From Gemmatimonas aurantiaca T-27 (GTDB lineage: Bacteria; Gemmatimonadota; Gemmatimonadetes; Gemmatimonadales; Gemmatimonadaceae): a DNA stretch of 64,000 nt. The notes beneath the pieces are model-generated. The model did no database searches and was not told the origin of the DNA. It saw nothing but the letters and a program-made list of their open reading frames with translations. A program made the translations under genes and the position numbers. How positions within the stretch are numbered: position 1 is the stretch's first letter; every line of letters starts with the position of its first letter. The stretch is taken from contig NC_012489.1 in assembly GCF_000010305.1 (NCBI RefSeq), positions 1,240,001 through 1,304,000 on the forward strand, in the 5' to 3' direction. This document shows, piece by piece, positions 43,595 to 53,159 of this stretch.

Positions 43595-45292
43595 ATGCAG
43601 ATCCAGCCCCGCCGCCCCGAATACGATGTCTGCATTGTTGGCTCCGGCGCCGGCGGCGCCATGGCCGCATATGAACTCACACGGCAGGGCGCGCGTGTGG
43701 TGATGCTCGAAGCCGGACCATGGTGGGACAACACCAAGGATTCGTCGATGCTCAAGATGCCGTACGATACGGCACGTCGCGGCGGCAGCACGCCGGAGCG
43801 GCAATTTGGCGAGCACGATGCCTGTCTGGGTGGGTGGGATATTCCCGGCGAACCGTACACGGTCGCCGAAGGCTCGCAGAATTTCCGTTGGTGGCGCGGA
43901 CGCATGCTGGGCGGACGCACCAATCACTGGGGGCGCATCTCATTGCGTTTCGGGCCGCATGACTTCAAGGCCAAGAGTCGTGATGGCCTTGGTGACGACT
44001 GGCCGATCGGGTACGACGACATCAAGCCATACTACGATCGTGTGGACCGGCTGGTGGGCATCTTCGGCAGCAATGAAGGGCTGGAGAACCATCCCGATGG
44101 TGAATTCATGCCACCGCCGGAACCCCGCTGCTACGAGAAGCTGGTGCAGCGTGCCTCCAAGAAACTCAATGTGACCTGCATTCCGGCTCGGCTCTCGATC
44201 ATCACCAAGCCGCTCGGCATGCGCGCGCCGTGTCATTACTGCGGGCAGTGCAACCGCGGATGCATGACGAACTCCAACTTCACCGCGCCGAATGTGTTGC
44301 TGTTCCCGGCGCAGAAAACAGGGCGTCTCACCATTCTGAGCAATGCGATGGCGCGTGAGGTGACGGTGAACGACGCCGGCCTCGCCACCGGGGTGAGTTA
44401 CATCGACAAGAAGACCGGGCGGGATGAACATGTGCGCGCCAAGGTGGTGGTGCTGGCCGCATCGAGTCTCGAGTCGAGTCGCATCATGCTCAACTCGAAG
44501 TCTTCACGATTCCCTGATGGCATCGGCAATTCCAGCGGCGTGGTGGGACGCTACATCACCGATTCCACCGGCACCGATGTGGCTGGGTATATCCCTGCGC
44601 TGGAAGGCATGCCCCGGCACAACTGCGATGGGGTGGGCGGTGGCCATGTGTACATGCCGTGGTGGCTGGACAACAAGAAGCTCGACTTCCCGCGGGGGTA
44701 CCACATCGAAGTGTGGGGCGGGTACGGCATGCCGAGCTACGGGTTCATGGGCGGCATTCAGCGCTATCCGGACGGTGGTGGTTACGGTGCCTCCCTCAAG
44801 GAGAGCTATCGCAAGTACTGGGGCACGACCATCGGGTTTTCGGGACGTGGCGAAATGATCCCCAACGAGAAGTCGTATGCCGAACTCGATCCCGAACGGC
44901 GTGATCAGTGGGGCATCCCGGTGCTGCGGTTCCATTGGCAGTGGACGGATCATGAGTACAACCAGGTGAAGCACATGCAGGAGACGTTTCGGGCGTTGAT
45001 CGCCGAAATGGGCGGCACCGTGTTCAATGCCATGCCGAGCAAGGAGCAGGGCTACGGTATCGCGACGGGTGGATCGATCATCCACGAACTGGGCACGGTG
45101 CGCATGGGTAGCGATGCAAAGGTGTCGGCGCTCAACAGTCAGTGTCAGGCGTGGGATTGCAAGAATCTCTTTGTCGCGGACGGTGGGTCATTCGTGTCGC
45201 AGTGCGACAAGAACCCTACCTGGACCATTCTTGCACTTTCGATGCGGGCATCAGAGTACATCACCCAGCAGCGCAAGGCGGGGGCCCTCTGA
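43595..45292 (+). CDS. GMC family FAD oxidoreductase, large subunit of a periplasmic sugar dehydrogenase
   Basis: 565 aa flavoprotein. ADP-binding loop VGSGAGGAMAAYELTRQGARVVMLEAG at the N-terminus, GGRTNHWGR for FAD contact, a CHYCGQCNRGC cysteine cluster (about residue 212) as in related gluconate and glucoside dehydrogenases, and a C-terminal GTVRMG plus NPTWTILALS. Gluconate-2-dehydrogenase and glucoside-3-dehydrogenase large subunits have this layout. No own signal peptide is seen, so co-export with the TAT-bearing small subunit is likely. Stop overlaps the small-subunit ATG by one base. Confidence 0.88.
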   Translation: MQIQPRRPEYDVCIVGSGAGGAMAAYELTRQGARVVMLEAGPWWDNTKDSSMLKMPYDTARRGGSTPERQFGEHDACLGGWDIPGEPYTVAEGSQNFRWWRGRMLGGRTNHWGRISLRFGPHDFKAKSRDGLGDDWPIGYDDIKPYYDRVDRLVGIFGSNEGLENHPDGEFMPPPEPRCYEKLVQRASKKLNVTCIPARLSIITKPLGMRAPCHYCGQCNRGCMTNSNFTAPNVLLFPAQKTGRLTILSNAMAREVTVNDAGLATGVSYIDKKTGRDEHVRAKVVVLAASSLESSRIMLNSKSSRFPDGIGNSSGVVGRYITDSTGTDVAGYIPALEGMPRHNCDGVGGGHVYMPWWLDNKKLDFPRGYHIEVWGGYGMPSYGFMGGIQRYPDGGGYGASLKESYRKYWGTTIGFSGRGEMIPNEKSYAELDPERRDQWGIPVLRFHWQWTDHEYNQVKHMQETFRALIAEMGGTVFNAMPSKEQGYGIATGGSIIHELGTVRMGSDAKVSALNSQCQAWDCKNLFVADGGSFVSQCDKNPTWTILALSMRASEYITQQRKAGAL

Positions 45293-45891
45293 TGGAACGC
45301 CGCGAGATGATGAAGCTGTTGGCCACCATGCCGATGGGTGCCTGGGCGCTTTCGCATAGTGATGTGGCCGATGCCGCCTTGCATACACACACCGTGCTCG
45401 ATGAGCTGGAGCAGGCACAGCCACGGGCCGCGTTTGTGCCGAAGTTCTTTCAGCCGCTCGAGTGGCGCACCGTGCGCGTGCTGGCCGATATGGTGATCCC
45501 GCGTGATGCGCGATCGGGCAGTGCGACGGAAGCCGGTGTGCCCGAGTTCATGGACTTCGTGATGATGACGTACACGGGCAATCAGGCCCGTATGCGCGAC
45601 GGATTGGGATGGCTCAACGCCGAATCGCGGGCGCGTTTTGGCAAGGCGTTCCCGGATCTCGCCGCGGCGCAGCGCACCGCGATTGTCGATGACATCGCCT
45701 GGCCCGCCAAGGCCAAGCCGGAGCACCAGGCGGGCGTCCGATTCTTCAATGCGTTCCGCGATCTGTGCGCGAATGGGTTTTTCACCAGCCGCATTGGTGT
45801 GAAAGACATCGGGTACATGGGCAATGTGCCCGTCTCTGCCTGGGCGGGTTGCCCTGCGCCGGCCAATCGCAAAGCGCTGGGGGGCGCGTGA
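45292..45891 (+). CDS. Gluconate 2-dehydrogenase subunit 3 family protein (small subunit)
   Basis: 199 aa. Begins ERREMMKLLATMPMGAWALS, a TAT-like leader with twin Arg, then the family core FFQPLEWRTVRVLADMVIPRD (about 58) and the EAGVPEFMDFVM helix. Small subunits of this type carry the large GMC subunit through the TAT channel and are needed for its stability. Start shares a base with the preceding stop (TGATG), giving strict coupling. No cytochrome c subunit follows; the electron acceptor must lie elsewhere. Confidence 0.86.
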   Translation: MERREMMKLLATMPMGAWALSHSDVADAALHTHTVLDELEQAQPRAAFVPKFFQPLEWRTVRVLADMVIPRDARSGSATEAGVPEFMDFVMMTYTGNQARMRDGLGWLNAESRARFGKAFPDLAAAQRTAIVDDIAWPAKAKPEHQAGVRFFNAFRDLCANGFFTSRIGVKDIGYMGNVPVSAWAGCPAPANRKALGGA

Positions 45892-47336
45892 GTCAGCGTG
45901 GGATGATGGGTCATCGTATCGCCGCCGCTCTGGCATTTGTGGCGGCGATGGTGGGTTCCGGTGTGAGTGCGCAGCGCGCGCCCATAGGTCCCGCCACCCG
46001 GTCGTATGTGCGGGTGGATACCGCTGTGGTCGCACTCACCAATGTGCGTGTCATCGACGGCACGGGCGCCGCACCGCGTGATGGGCAGACGGTGGTCATC
46101 CGCGATGGTCGCATTGCGTCCATCGGGCCGGCCGCGAGTGCCTCGATACCAGCGGGCGCGGTGACGATGGATCTGGCCGGCAAGACGGTGATCCCGGGTC
46201 TCGTGATGGTGCATGAACATCTCTACTACCCGGTGGGTGCCGGCACGTACGGCAACCTGACGGAGAGTTTCACGCGACTGTATCTGGCCGGCGGTGTGAC
46301 CAGCATGCGCACCGGCGGCAACATGAACGGGATCTCGGAAATCCTGATCGGCAAATCCATCGCACGTGGCGACAAAGCCGGTCCGTGGATTGACGCCACC
46401 GCGCCGTATCTGGAAGGCCCCGGTATGGGCTTCAATCAGGTGCAGATCCTTCGTGATACGACCGACGCGCGCAAGCTCGTGGAGTATTGGGCCGATTTGG
46501 GCGCCACGTCGTTCAAGGCGTACATGAACATCTCGCGCGCCGCGCTCAAGGTCGCGGTCGATGCGGCACACAAGCGGGGACTCAAGGTCACGGGCCACCT
46601 GTGCTCCGTGACCTATCGCGAAGCGGCCGACGCGGGAATCGACGATCTGGAACACGCGTTCTTCGCGATGAATGACTTCGTGCCCAACAAGCCGGTCGAT
46701 ACCTGCGTGGGGCGGGGTGGTGCCGCGCAAAACACCATGGCCGCGCTCGACCCGGCCAGTCCGGAGGTGCAGGCGCTGTTCAAGTATCTGATCGACCGGA
46801 ACGTGGCAGTCACCAGCACGCTCACGATCTTCGAGACGTTCACCCCTGGCCGTCCGCTGCCGCGCGGGCTCGATGTGTTGCTGCCACAATTGCGCGATGA
46901 GTATCAGCGGCGGCATGACGCCACGCAGCGCAACACGCAGTCGCCGTATCTCAAGTCGTTTGCCAAAGGTATGGCGATGGAGCGCGCGTTTGCGAAAGCC
47001 GGTGGTACGGTCATCGTGGGCACCGATCCCACGGGTGGTGGTGGGTTGGTGGCCGGATTCTCCAACCAGCGTGCCGTGGAGCTTCTGGTGGAAAGTGGCT
47101 TCTCCCCTCTCGAAGCCATTCGGATCTCCACGCTGAATGGGGCCACGTATCTCGGACGCGGTGATGTGACCGGTTCGTTGGTCCCGGGCAAGCTCGCGGA
47201 CCTCGTGGTGCTCGATGGCAACCCGGTGCAGGACATCACGGCCATCCGCAATGTGGAGCTGGTATTCAAGCAGGGCGTGGGCTTCGATCCCAAGGCGCTG
47301 ATCGAATCGGTGCGCGGCAAAGCGGGGCTTTGGTAG
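45888..47336 (+). CDS. Exported amidohydrolase family protein
   Basis: 482 aa with a GTG start that overlaps the preceding stop by 4 nt (GTGA); an ATG at 45903 is the alternative. Signal peptide to GVSAQ. Binuclear metal-site residues of the amidohydrolase superfamily (numbered from the GTG): His109 and His111 in MVHEHLYY, Lys210 in FKAYMN, His237 in VTGHLCS, His256 in LEHAFF and Asp380 in VGTDPTG. Resembles the imidazolonepropionase/prolidase-like branch common in this type of genome. Substrate not inferable. Confidence 0.83.
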   Translation: MSQRGMMGHRIAAALAFVAAMVGSGVSAQRAPIGPATRSYVRVDTAVVALTNVRVIDGTGAAPRDGQTVVIRDGRIASIGPAASASIPAGAVTMDLAGKTVIPGLVMVHEHLYYPVGAGTYGNLTESFTRLYLAGGVTSMRTGGNMNGISEILIGKSIARGDKAGPWIDATAPYLEGPGMGFNQVQILRDTTDARKLVEYWADLGATSFKAYMNISRAALKVAVDAAHKRGLKVTGHLCSVTYREAADAGIDDLEHAFFAMNDFVPNKPVDTCVGRGGAAQNTMAALDPASPEVQALFKYLIDRNVAVTSTLTIFETFTPGRPLPRGLDVLLPQLRDEYQRRHDATQRNTQSPYLKSFAKGMAMERAFAKAGGTVIVGTDPTGGGGLVAGFSNQRAVELLVESGFSPLEAIRISTLNGATYLGRGDVTGSLVPGKLADLVVLDGNPVQDITAIRNVELVFKQGVGFDPKALIESVRGKAGLW

Positions 47337-47358
47337 TCTCCTTTCCAGGAGTCGCACG

Positions 47359-48309
47359 ATGAGTATGGCGCGCAGCATCCCGCGTCGCATGCTGTTGGCT
47401 GCTCTGCTGTGTTGGCCGATCGCCGCCGCGCACGCGCAACGCCGCTTTACCAACACGCAACGCTGCAGCGAGACACAACGTGCTGCAGGCTGTCTGATCG
47501 TGCTGGGTTCAGGGATGCCGGTTCCAGACCCCGATCGCGCGGGGCCCGCCTATGCGGTGGTGTTTGGTGATCGGGTGCTGTTGTTCGACGCTGGTGCCGG
47601 TGTGATGCGCCGTGCGGCGGCGGCCGGACTGCCGATCGACGGATTCACCCATGTCTTCCTGACGCATCTGCATTCCGATCACACACTTGGCTTGCCCGAT
47701 GTGCTGCTCACGCCATGGGTCATGGGACGGCGAACGCCGCAGCGACTCAGTGGACCACCGGGCACGATGCGCATGGTTGACCGTATCGTCGATGCCTGGC
47801 GTGAGGATGTCGATGTGCGCGTGAGTGGACAGGAGCGCCTGCCACGTGTGCCTGGTGGAGATGTGCGCGAAATCACCGGCGGAGTGGTGTATGACAGCGC
47901 GGGCCTGAAGGTGACCGCCGTCCGTGTGCCACACGGCGCATGGTCCACAGCTTTGGCCTACGTCATCACCACCCCTACGCGCCGCCTGGTGCTGTCTGGT
48001 GACACCGGTCCCAGCCCCGAATTGCAGGCTGCCGCGCGCGATGCGGACGTGCTGGTGCACGAGACCTATCCGGAAGTGCGGCTCAAGCCCGAAGACCGTC
48101 CGGGCGGAGAAGAATGGCCGGCCTATATGCGCACCGTACACACCAGTGATCGTGAGGTGGGAGCCTTGGCCGCGGCGGCACGCGTGAAGCAGGTGGTGTT
48201 GTCGCATATCGTGCGCATGGGCGGCACAGATGACGAATTGCTCGAGGGTGTGAGGCGTGGTGGCTACAACGGCCCTGTCGCCATCGCCGCCGACCTGTCC
48301 GTGTGGTAG
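47359..48309 (+). CDS. Exported metallo-beta-lactamase-fold hydrolase (RNase Z/arylsulfatase-like)
   Basis: 316 aa with a signal peptide (to AHAQ). Zinc motif THLHSDHTLGLPD with His103, His105, Asp107 and His108; further His in VPHGAWS and SHIVRM, Asp in LSGDTG. The branch is close to tRNase Z and alkylsulfatases but exported, so a periplasmic ester or phosphodiester is more likely. It begins 22 bp after the amidohydrolase. Its stop TAG is the start of a candidate promoter element for the next gene. Confidence 0.83.
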   Translation: MSMARSIPRRMLLAALLCWPIAAAHAQRRFTNTQRCSETQRAAGCLIVLGSGMPVPDPDRAGPAYAVVFGDRVLLFDAGAGVMRRAAAAGLPIDGFTHVFLTHLHSDHTLGLPDVLLTPWVMGRRTPQRLSGPPGTMRMVDRIVDAWREDVDVRVSGQERLPRVPGGDVREITGGVVYDSAGLKVTAVRVPHGAWSTALAYVITTPTRRLVLSGDTGPSPELQAAARDADVLVHETYPEVRLKPEDRPGGEEWPAYMRTVHTSDREVGALAAAARVKQVVLSHIVRMGGTDDELLEGVRRGGYNGPVAIAADLSVW

Positions 48310-48314
48310 TTTCG
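48307..48314 (+). promoter_or_regulatory. Candidate -7 promoter element, TAGTTTCG
   Basis: Fits TAnnTTnG, overlaps the stop codon of the metallo-hydrolase gene and ends 32 bp before the ATG at 48347. Confidence 0.28.
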
Positions 48315-48346
48315 AAATACCTACCTGACCAACTCTCCCGCACATC

Positions 48347-49585
48347 ATGTCTGCCAAACGACTCGGTATCGGTTTCGTCGGCTCGGGGTTCAACGCCCGC
48401 TTCCACATGCAGGGACTGCGCTTCGTGCGTGATGCCGACGTGCTCGGCGTGTGGAGCCCGAACCAGAAGAATGCCGCGTCAGCGGCCCGCTACGCCCGTG
48501 AACTCGATGTGGGTGAGGCCAAGGCGTACAAGACCATCACCGACATGGTGGCCGATCCGGCTATCGATGCCATTTGGCTCAATGGGCCGAATCAGGCGCG
48601 CATCGAAAATGTCGAGGAGATCTGTGACGCGGTGACGTCGGGGAAGGGCACACTCAAAGGCATCGCCTGCGAGAAGCCGCTTGCCCGCACCGTGGCCGAA
48701 GCGAAGCAGGTGATCAAGCTGGTGGAGGGCGCCGGCATCATGCACGGTTACCTCGAGAACCAGTACTTCGCACCGCAGGTGGCCGTGGGACACGATCTGC
48801 TGTGGCGCCGCGGTGCGGCTACCACCGGTGCGCCGTACCTGGCACGTGCGGCAGAAGAACATGGCGGACCGCACGCACCGTGGTTCTGGAACGGTGCGCA
48901 GCAGGGCGGTGGTGTGCTGAACGACATGATGTGCCACTCCGCGCTCGTCGTACGCCAGTTGCTCACGCCACCGGGCAAGCCGCTGTCGTCATTGGCCGTG
49001 AAACGCGTCACCGGACGTATCGCGTCACTCAAGTGGTCGCGGGCCCCCTATGCGGCGCAGCTCAAGAAGTCGAGCGGCGTGGACTACACCAAGACGCCCA
49101 GTGAAGACTTTGCCAGCGTGACCATCGAGTTCGAAACGCCGGATGGCCATACGGCCATCGGTGAGGCAACCACGAGCTGGAGTTTTGTCGGACCGGGACT
49201 GCGACTCAGCGCCGAGTTGCTTGGCCCGGAGTATTCGATGCGCTGGAATACGCTCGACAGCGGACTCGATCTGTTTTTCTCACGCGCCGTGAAAGGCAAG
49301 ACGGGCGAAGATATCGTGGAAAAGCAGAACGCCGAGATCGGGCAGATGCCGGTGGTGGTGAACGAAGCGATCGCGTACGGCTACGAAGCCGAAGATCGCC
49401 ATTTTGTGCGCGCGTTCCTCGGCAAGGAGAAACCGCTGCTCACCTTCCAGGATGGGCTCGATGTCGTGCGCATTCTCATGCACGCCTACAAGAGTGCGGA
49501 GCTGGGCAAGACGCTGGAGTACAGCGAACGCGGTGTCGACAAATTTGTGCCGCAGGTGGCGCAGGGGACCTGGAATCCGCGCTGA
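48347..49585 (+). CDS. Gfo/Idh/MocA family NAD(P)-dependent oxidoreductase
   Basis: 412 aa. N-terminal Rossmann segment GIGFVGSGFNARFHMQGLRF, substrate-side motif ACEKPLARTVAEAKQ (the conserved E-K-P) and a C-terminal alpha/beta domain. No signal peptide, so cytoplasmic. Members interconvert hydroxyl and keto groups of sugars and cyclitols. Next to a GMC sugar oxidase and a DUF1080 hydrolase, the likely role is reduction of an imported 3-keto sugar (inference). It converges on the GH20 gene with 9 bp between stops. Confidence 0.88.
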   Translation: MSAKRLGIGFVGSGFNARFHMQGLRFVRDADVLGVWSPNQKNAASAARYARELDVGEAKAYKTITDMVADPAIDAIWLNGPNQARIENVEEICDAVTSGKGTLKGIACEKPLARTVAEAKQVIKLVEGAGIMHGYLENQYFAPQVAVGHDLLWRRGAATTGAPYLARAAEEHGGPHAPWFWNGAQQGGGVLNDMMCHSALVVRQLLTPPGKPLSSLAVKRVTGRIASLKWSRAPYAAQLKKSSGVDYTKTPSEDFASVTIEFETPDGHTAIGEATTSWSFVGPGLRLSAELLGPEYSMRWNTLDSGLDLFFSRAVKGKTGEDIVEKQNAEIGQMPVVVNEAIAYGYEAEDRHFVRAFLGKEKPLLTFQDGLDVVRILMHAYKSAELGKTLEYSERGVDKFVPQVAQGTWNPR

Positions 49586-49594
49586 GCGGTTTCG

Positions 49595-51265
49595 CTATGG
49601 TAGCCGTCGGTAGTTCACGTCCATCGCATCGAGCCGTGCCAGATGCGATGGCAGGCGGCGCAGGAAGTCGTTGAAGTTCCGGCGTTCCTTCCGGCTCCAG
49701 ACCACCTCCGACAACGCCGAGAGCCGCGGGAACGCCATATACTCGGCGTGTTTGGGGTTGGGGATGTACTCACTCCACAGTTGGCCTTGTGCACCGAGCA
49801 CATGTTTCGCTTCCGCAGCGCTGAGCTCCGAAGGAACGGGCTCGAACGCGTACGCCGAATCGAGTGGTGTGAACCCACCAATGGACAGCGGCTCCCTGGC
49901 ATCCCGTGATTGCCGGTGGTCGAAGTAGGTGTAGCCGGCCGGCGCCATCACCACATCGTGGCCGGCCTTGGCTGCGGCGATGCCACCGGATGTGCCACGC
50001 CAGCTCATCACCGTGGCCTGTTCAGCCAGCCCACCTTCGAGAATCTCATCCCAGCCGATCATCCGGCGCCCCTGCGCGCTCAGGAACGTGTCCATCTGGC
50101 GGACGAACCAGCTTTGCATCTCGTGTTCGTCTTTCAGGCCGAGTGATTTGATGCGCGCCTGAATGGCGGGACTGGCTTTCCACTGCTTTTTGTCTGCCTC
50201 GTCGCCACCAATGTGAATCCATGGCGATGGAAACAGGGTGAGGACTTCGCGCAGCACATCCTGCATGAAGGCCACGGCACTGTCACTGGGAGCGAGGATG
50301 AAATCACTCACGCCAAACACCTGCATCACACCCGGTGTGGTGTCGGGTCGGCTGGAGAGAAACGGATAGGCGGTGATGGCGGCCTGTACGTGACCAGGCA
50401 TCTCCACTTCCGGCACCACCGTGATCATGCGTTCGGCCGCGTAGGCCACGATTTCCCGAACGTCGTCCTGCGTGTAGAAACCGCAATGCCGACGGCCATC
50501 GAACACGCGCTTGGCCGGATCGGTGTTGTGCGAGCCGACCACCGTGGCCTCACGACAAGAGGCCACTTCCGTGAGACGCGGATACTTTTTCACCTCGAGA
50601 CGCCACCCCTGATCATCGGTGAGATGCCAGTGGAATCGATTGAGCTTGTGGCGTGCCAAGAGGTCGATGTACTTGCGCACGAACTCTTTGGGCATGAAGT
50701 GCCGCGCTCCATCGAGATGCGCCCCGCGCCAGGAGAAACGTGGTGCGTCTTCAATGGACACCGCAGGAATGGCCCACACGGTGCCCGGCACCGGCGCGCG
50801 GCGATACACCGCCGGTGGCAACAACTGCTTCACCGTCTCGAGCGCGTAGAAGGCGCCAGCCGGCGCACTCGCGTGGATGATCACCTGTGATGGCGAAACC
50901 TCGAGCCGATACCCTTCAGCGGGCAGCGAGGACTGCAGGCGCAGGTGGATGCCGGCTGCGGACGTGGCCGAGCGCGTGGACACGGCTGGTTCGAAACCGA
51001 ATGGGTCGGCGACATCACGGGCGAAGCGGCGAGCCACCGCGGCGAAGACCGGCGCCGCGTGCACCACGGTGGCTCGTGTGATGACATGGCGGCCTGTGCG
51101 CGCCACAAGCTGTGCCGGCTTCGGCACCAGCCCCAGCATCGACGCACCGTCCGAGGAAGCCGCAGACGATTGAGCGTGTGTGGCACGGGGCGTGGTCAGA
51201 ACCAGCAACAGGGTCAACGCCAGCGCCTCAAACACACGCGATCGCCACGCCGGAGCTGATGTCAC
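49595..51265 (-). CDS. GH20 beta-N-acetylhexosaminidase
   Basis: 556 aa. Signal peptide to ATHAQ. GH20b-like N-terminal domain (about 45-165), then the catalytic barrel: RGAHLDGARHFMPKEFVRKYID, HWHLTDDQGWRLEVKKYP and the catalytic Asp355-Glu356 pair in HIGGDEADK. Removes terminal GlcNAc or GalNAc from glycans, chitooligosaccharides or muropeptides in the periplasm. Last gene of the reverse-strand operon; its ATG overlaps the cutC stop by 4 nt (ATGA). Confidence 0.93.
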   Translation of the reverse strand: MTSAPAWRSRVFEALALTLLLVLTTPRATHAQSSAASSDGASMLGLVPKPAQLVARTGRHVITRATVVHAAPVFAAVARRFARDVADPFGFEPAVSTRSATSAAGIHLRLQSSLPAEGYRLEVSPSQVIIHASAPAGAFYALETVKQLLPPAVYRRAPVPGTVWAIPAVSIEDAPRFSWRGAHLDGARHFMPKEFVRKYIDLLARHKLNRFHWHLTDDQGWRLEVKKYPRLTEVASCREATVVGSHNTDPAKRVFDGRRHCGFYTQDDVREIVAYAAERMITVVPEVEMPGHVQAAITAYPFLSSRPDTTPGVMQVFGVSDFILAPSDSAVAFMQDVLREVLTLFPSPWIHIGGDEADKKQWKASPAIQARIKSLGLKDEHEMQSWFVRQMDTFLSAQGRRMIGWDEILEGGLAEQATVMSWRGTSGGIAAAKAGHDVVMAPAGYTYFDHRQSRDAREPLSIGGFTPLDSAYAFEPVPSELSAAEAKHVLGAQGQLWSEYIPNPKHAEYMAFPRLSALSEVVWSRKERRNFNDFLRRLPSHLARLDAMDVNYRRLP

Positions 51266-51945
51266 GCGCCCTCCAGGGCAAGAACGACATCCCGTACGAT
51301 GGTGGGGTCGGTGGACCGTGCGTGTACCTCCGCCACACCCGTGTCGGCTACGATGTCCTGCACGTTGTCGCCGCGTACTCCACCGCCGGCCAGAATCACC
51401 AGGCGGTCGCCAGCCAATGCACGGAGTGAGCGCAACGTCGCAGCACCGGCCAATGCGGTCGGCGCATGACCGGCCGTGAGTACCAGGCCCACACCGGCCT
51501 CCAGAAGCGTGGCGAGGGCATCGGTGGCATCGGGGGTGCGATCGAACGCCCGATGAAACGCCACACGCATGGGGCCTGCCGCAGACACCAGTGCCTGCAA
51601 CTGCTCGCGCTGGATATGGCCATCAGCACGCAGCGGTCCCACGACGATGCCGTCCATACCTGCCGCGCGCGCCGCCTCGATATCACGCACCATCACCGTG
51701 ATATCGTCTTCGTCGTACACGAAGCTGTGCGTGTGAGGGCGGACCATCACATGGATCGGTACGCGCACCGCATCACGGCATCGCGTCATCAGACCCAGGG
51801 ATGGCGTCGTGCCCCCATCCCCCGGCCCGCAGAGCTCGATGCGATCGGCACCGAATCCAACCGCCGCCGTGGCGGTGGGCACGGAATCACAGCAGGCTTC
51901 CACCAGCACTCGTCGCGTGCTGGTGGTGGGCGATGGCGCGGTCAC
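51262..51945 (-). CDS. cutC: CutC family TIM-barrel protein
   Basis: 227 aa. Begins [12 protein letters not shown] and shows the full CutC pattern: [63 protein letters not shown] and [10 protein letters not shown]. The family is annotated as copper homeostasis, but the copper role is doubtful and the fold is a TIM barrel with a small-molecule pocket. Start is GTG, overlapping the MFS stop by 4 nt (GTGA); both neighbours are coupled to it. Context suggests sugar metabolism. Confidence 0.88.
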   Translation of the reverse strand: MTAPSPTTSTRRVLVEACCDSVPTATAAVGFGADRIELCGPGDGGTTPSLGLMTRCRDAVRVPIHVMVRPHTHSFVYDEDDITVMVRDIEAARAAGMDGIVVGPLRADGHIQREQLQALVSAAGPMRVAFHRAFDRTPDATDALATLLEAGVGLVLTAGHAPTALAGAATLRSLRALAGDRLVILAGGGVRGDNVQDIVADTGVAEVHARSTDPTIVRDVVLALEGA

Positions 51946-53159
51946 GAGGTGGCGGTGCGCGAAGTCGAGGACGTGGGGCGGAACAGCAACAGGAATACGA
52001 TGAACACCGCCAGAGCGAAGTAGGCCGCGTACTGCCAGATCGCGAGCCAATCATGCTTGAGCGCGCCGGCGGTTGGTTCGAGCACGTATTGGCTGACCAC
52101 CTTGCCCGACACGGCAGCACCGATGAAGTACCCCACACCGTTGGTGATCAGATTGAGAAAGCCCTGAGCCGCCGCCCGCACTTTCGGACCCGCCCGCTCG
52201 TCGGTGTAGATCTGACCGGCCACGAAAAAGAAGTCGTAACACACGCCATGCAACAGGATGCCCAGGTAGACCAGCGGCATGACGGGCCCGCCGGCGCCAT
52301 AGCCAAACGCGAAGTACCGCAGTGCCCAGGCCAACATGCCCACCAACATGATCCACTTGATGCCGAGCGAGCGCAGGGCGATCGGCAGGAGCAGCATGAA
52401 GCCGATTTCGCTCATCTGTCCGAACGTCTGGATGAACGCCGGCTCCGGTGCACCGATCTCGTTCAGGTACGGGTTGGCGAACGCGTAGTAGAACTGCAGC
52501 GGAATACACAGGAAGAACGACCCCAGCACGAAGATCACGAAGTCACGATGGCGGAGCAGTTGCAGCGCATCGAGTCCGATCGCGTCACGCAGGCTGAACG
52601 GCGCACCGGCCGCCCTGGGTGGTGTGTGTGGCAACGCCAGTGCGTACAGTCCGAGCACGATGGAGCCACCAGCCGAGAGCAGCATCGGGGTGTTGAGCGC
52701 ATCCGCCTTGAGCACCTTGCCCACGACGATGCCGGCCACGATCCAGCCGATGGTACCGAGCACGCGCACGATGGGGAAATCACGCGCAGCATCGGTGATG
52801 TGGTGGAACGAGATGGAGTTGGTCAGCGACAACGTGGGCATATAGCAGAACGCATACGCGAGCAGCAGGGCATAAAAGCCCGGCCACTCGGTCTGCTGTG
52901 CCATGAAGTACATCAACACACCACCGACCAGGTGCAGGATGGCCAGCAGTTTTTCGCTCGCGAAGAAGCGGTCGGCCACGATGCCGATGAAAAACGGCGA
53001 TACGATGGCCGCGATGGCGGTGGCTCCGTAGGCGGCCCCGATATTGGTGTCGGAGAAGCCGCGGGTGGAGCCGAGATACGTGCCCATCGTGACGAACCAC
53101 GACCCCCAGACGAAGTACTGGAGGAACATCATGATCGACAGCCGGCCGCGCGTGCCCAT
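51942..53159 (-). CDS. MFS transporter, NupG/nucleoside-permease-like
   Basis: 405 aa integral membrane protein with about 12 helices. N-terminus [23 protein letters not shown] and the internal [24 protein letters not shown] belong to the nucleoside:H+ symporter family. In carbohydrate operons of this type the carrier probably imports a (keto-)sugar rather than a nucleoside (inference). Its ATG overlaps the stop of the DUF1080 gene by one base (TAATG), and it is coupled to cutC by GTGA. Confidence 0.87.
   Translation of the reverse strand: MGTRGRLSIMMFLQYFVWGSWFVTMGTYLGSTRGFSDTNIGAAYGATAIAAIVSPFFIGIVADRFFASEKLLAILHLVGGVLMYFMAQQTEWPGFYALLLAYAFCYMPTLSLTNSISFHHITDAARDFPIVRVLGTIGWIVAGIVVGKVLKADALNTPMLLSAGGSIVLGLYALALPHTPPRAAGAPFSLRDAIGLDALQLLRHRDFVIFVLGSFFLCIPLQFYYAFANPYLNEIGAPEPAFIQTFGQMSEIGFMLLLPIALRSLGIKWIMLVGMLAWALRYFAFGYGAGGPVMPLVYLGILLHGVCYDFFFVAGQIYTDERAGPKVRAAAQGFLNLITNGVGYFIGAAVSGKVVSQYVLEPTAGALKHDWLAIWQYAAYFALAVFIVFLLLFRPTSSTSRTATS

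Noticed and set aside
45582-47456. 624-aa minus-strand open frame
   Set aside because: Antisense to the amidohydrolase with its metal-site motifs; composition is Arg/His-rich.
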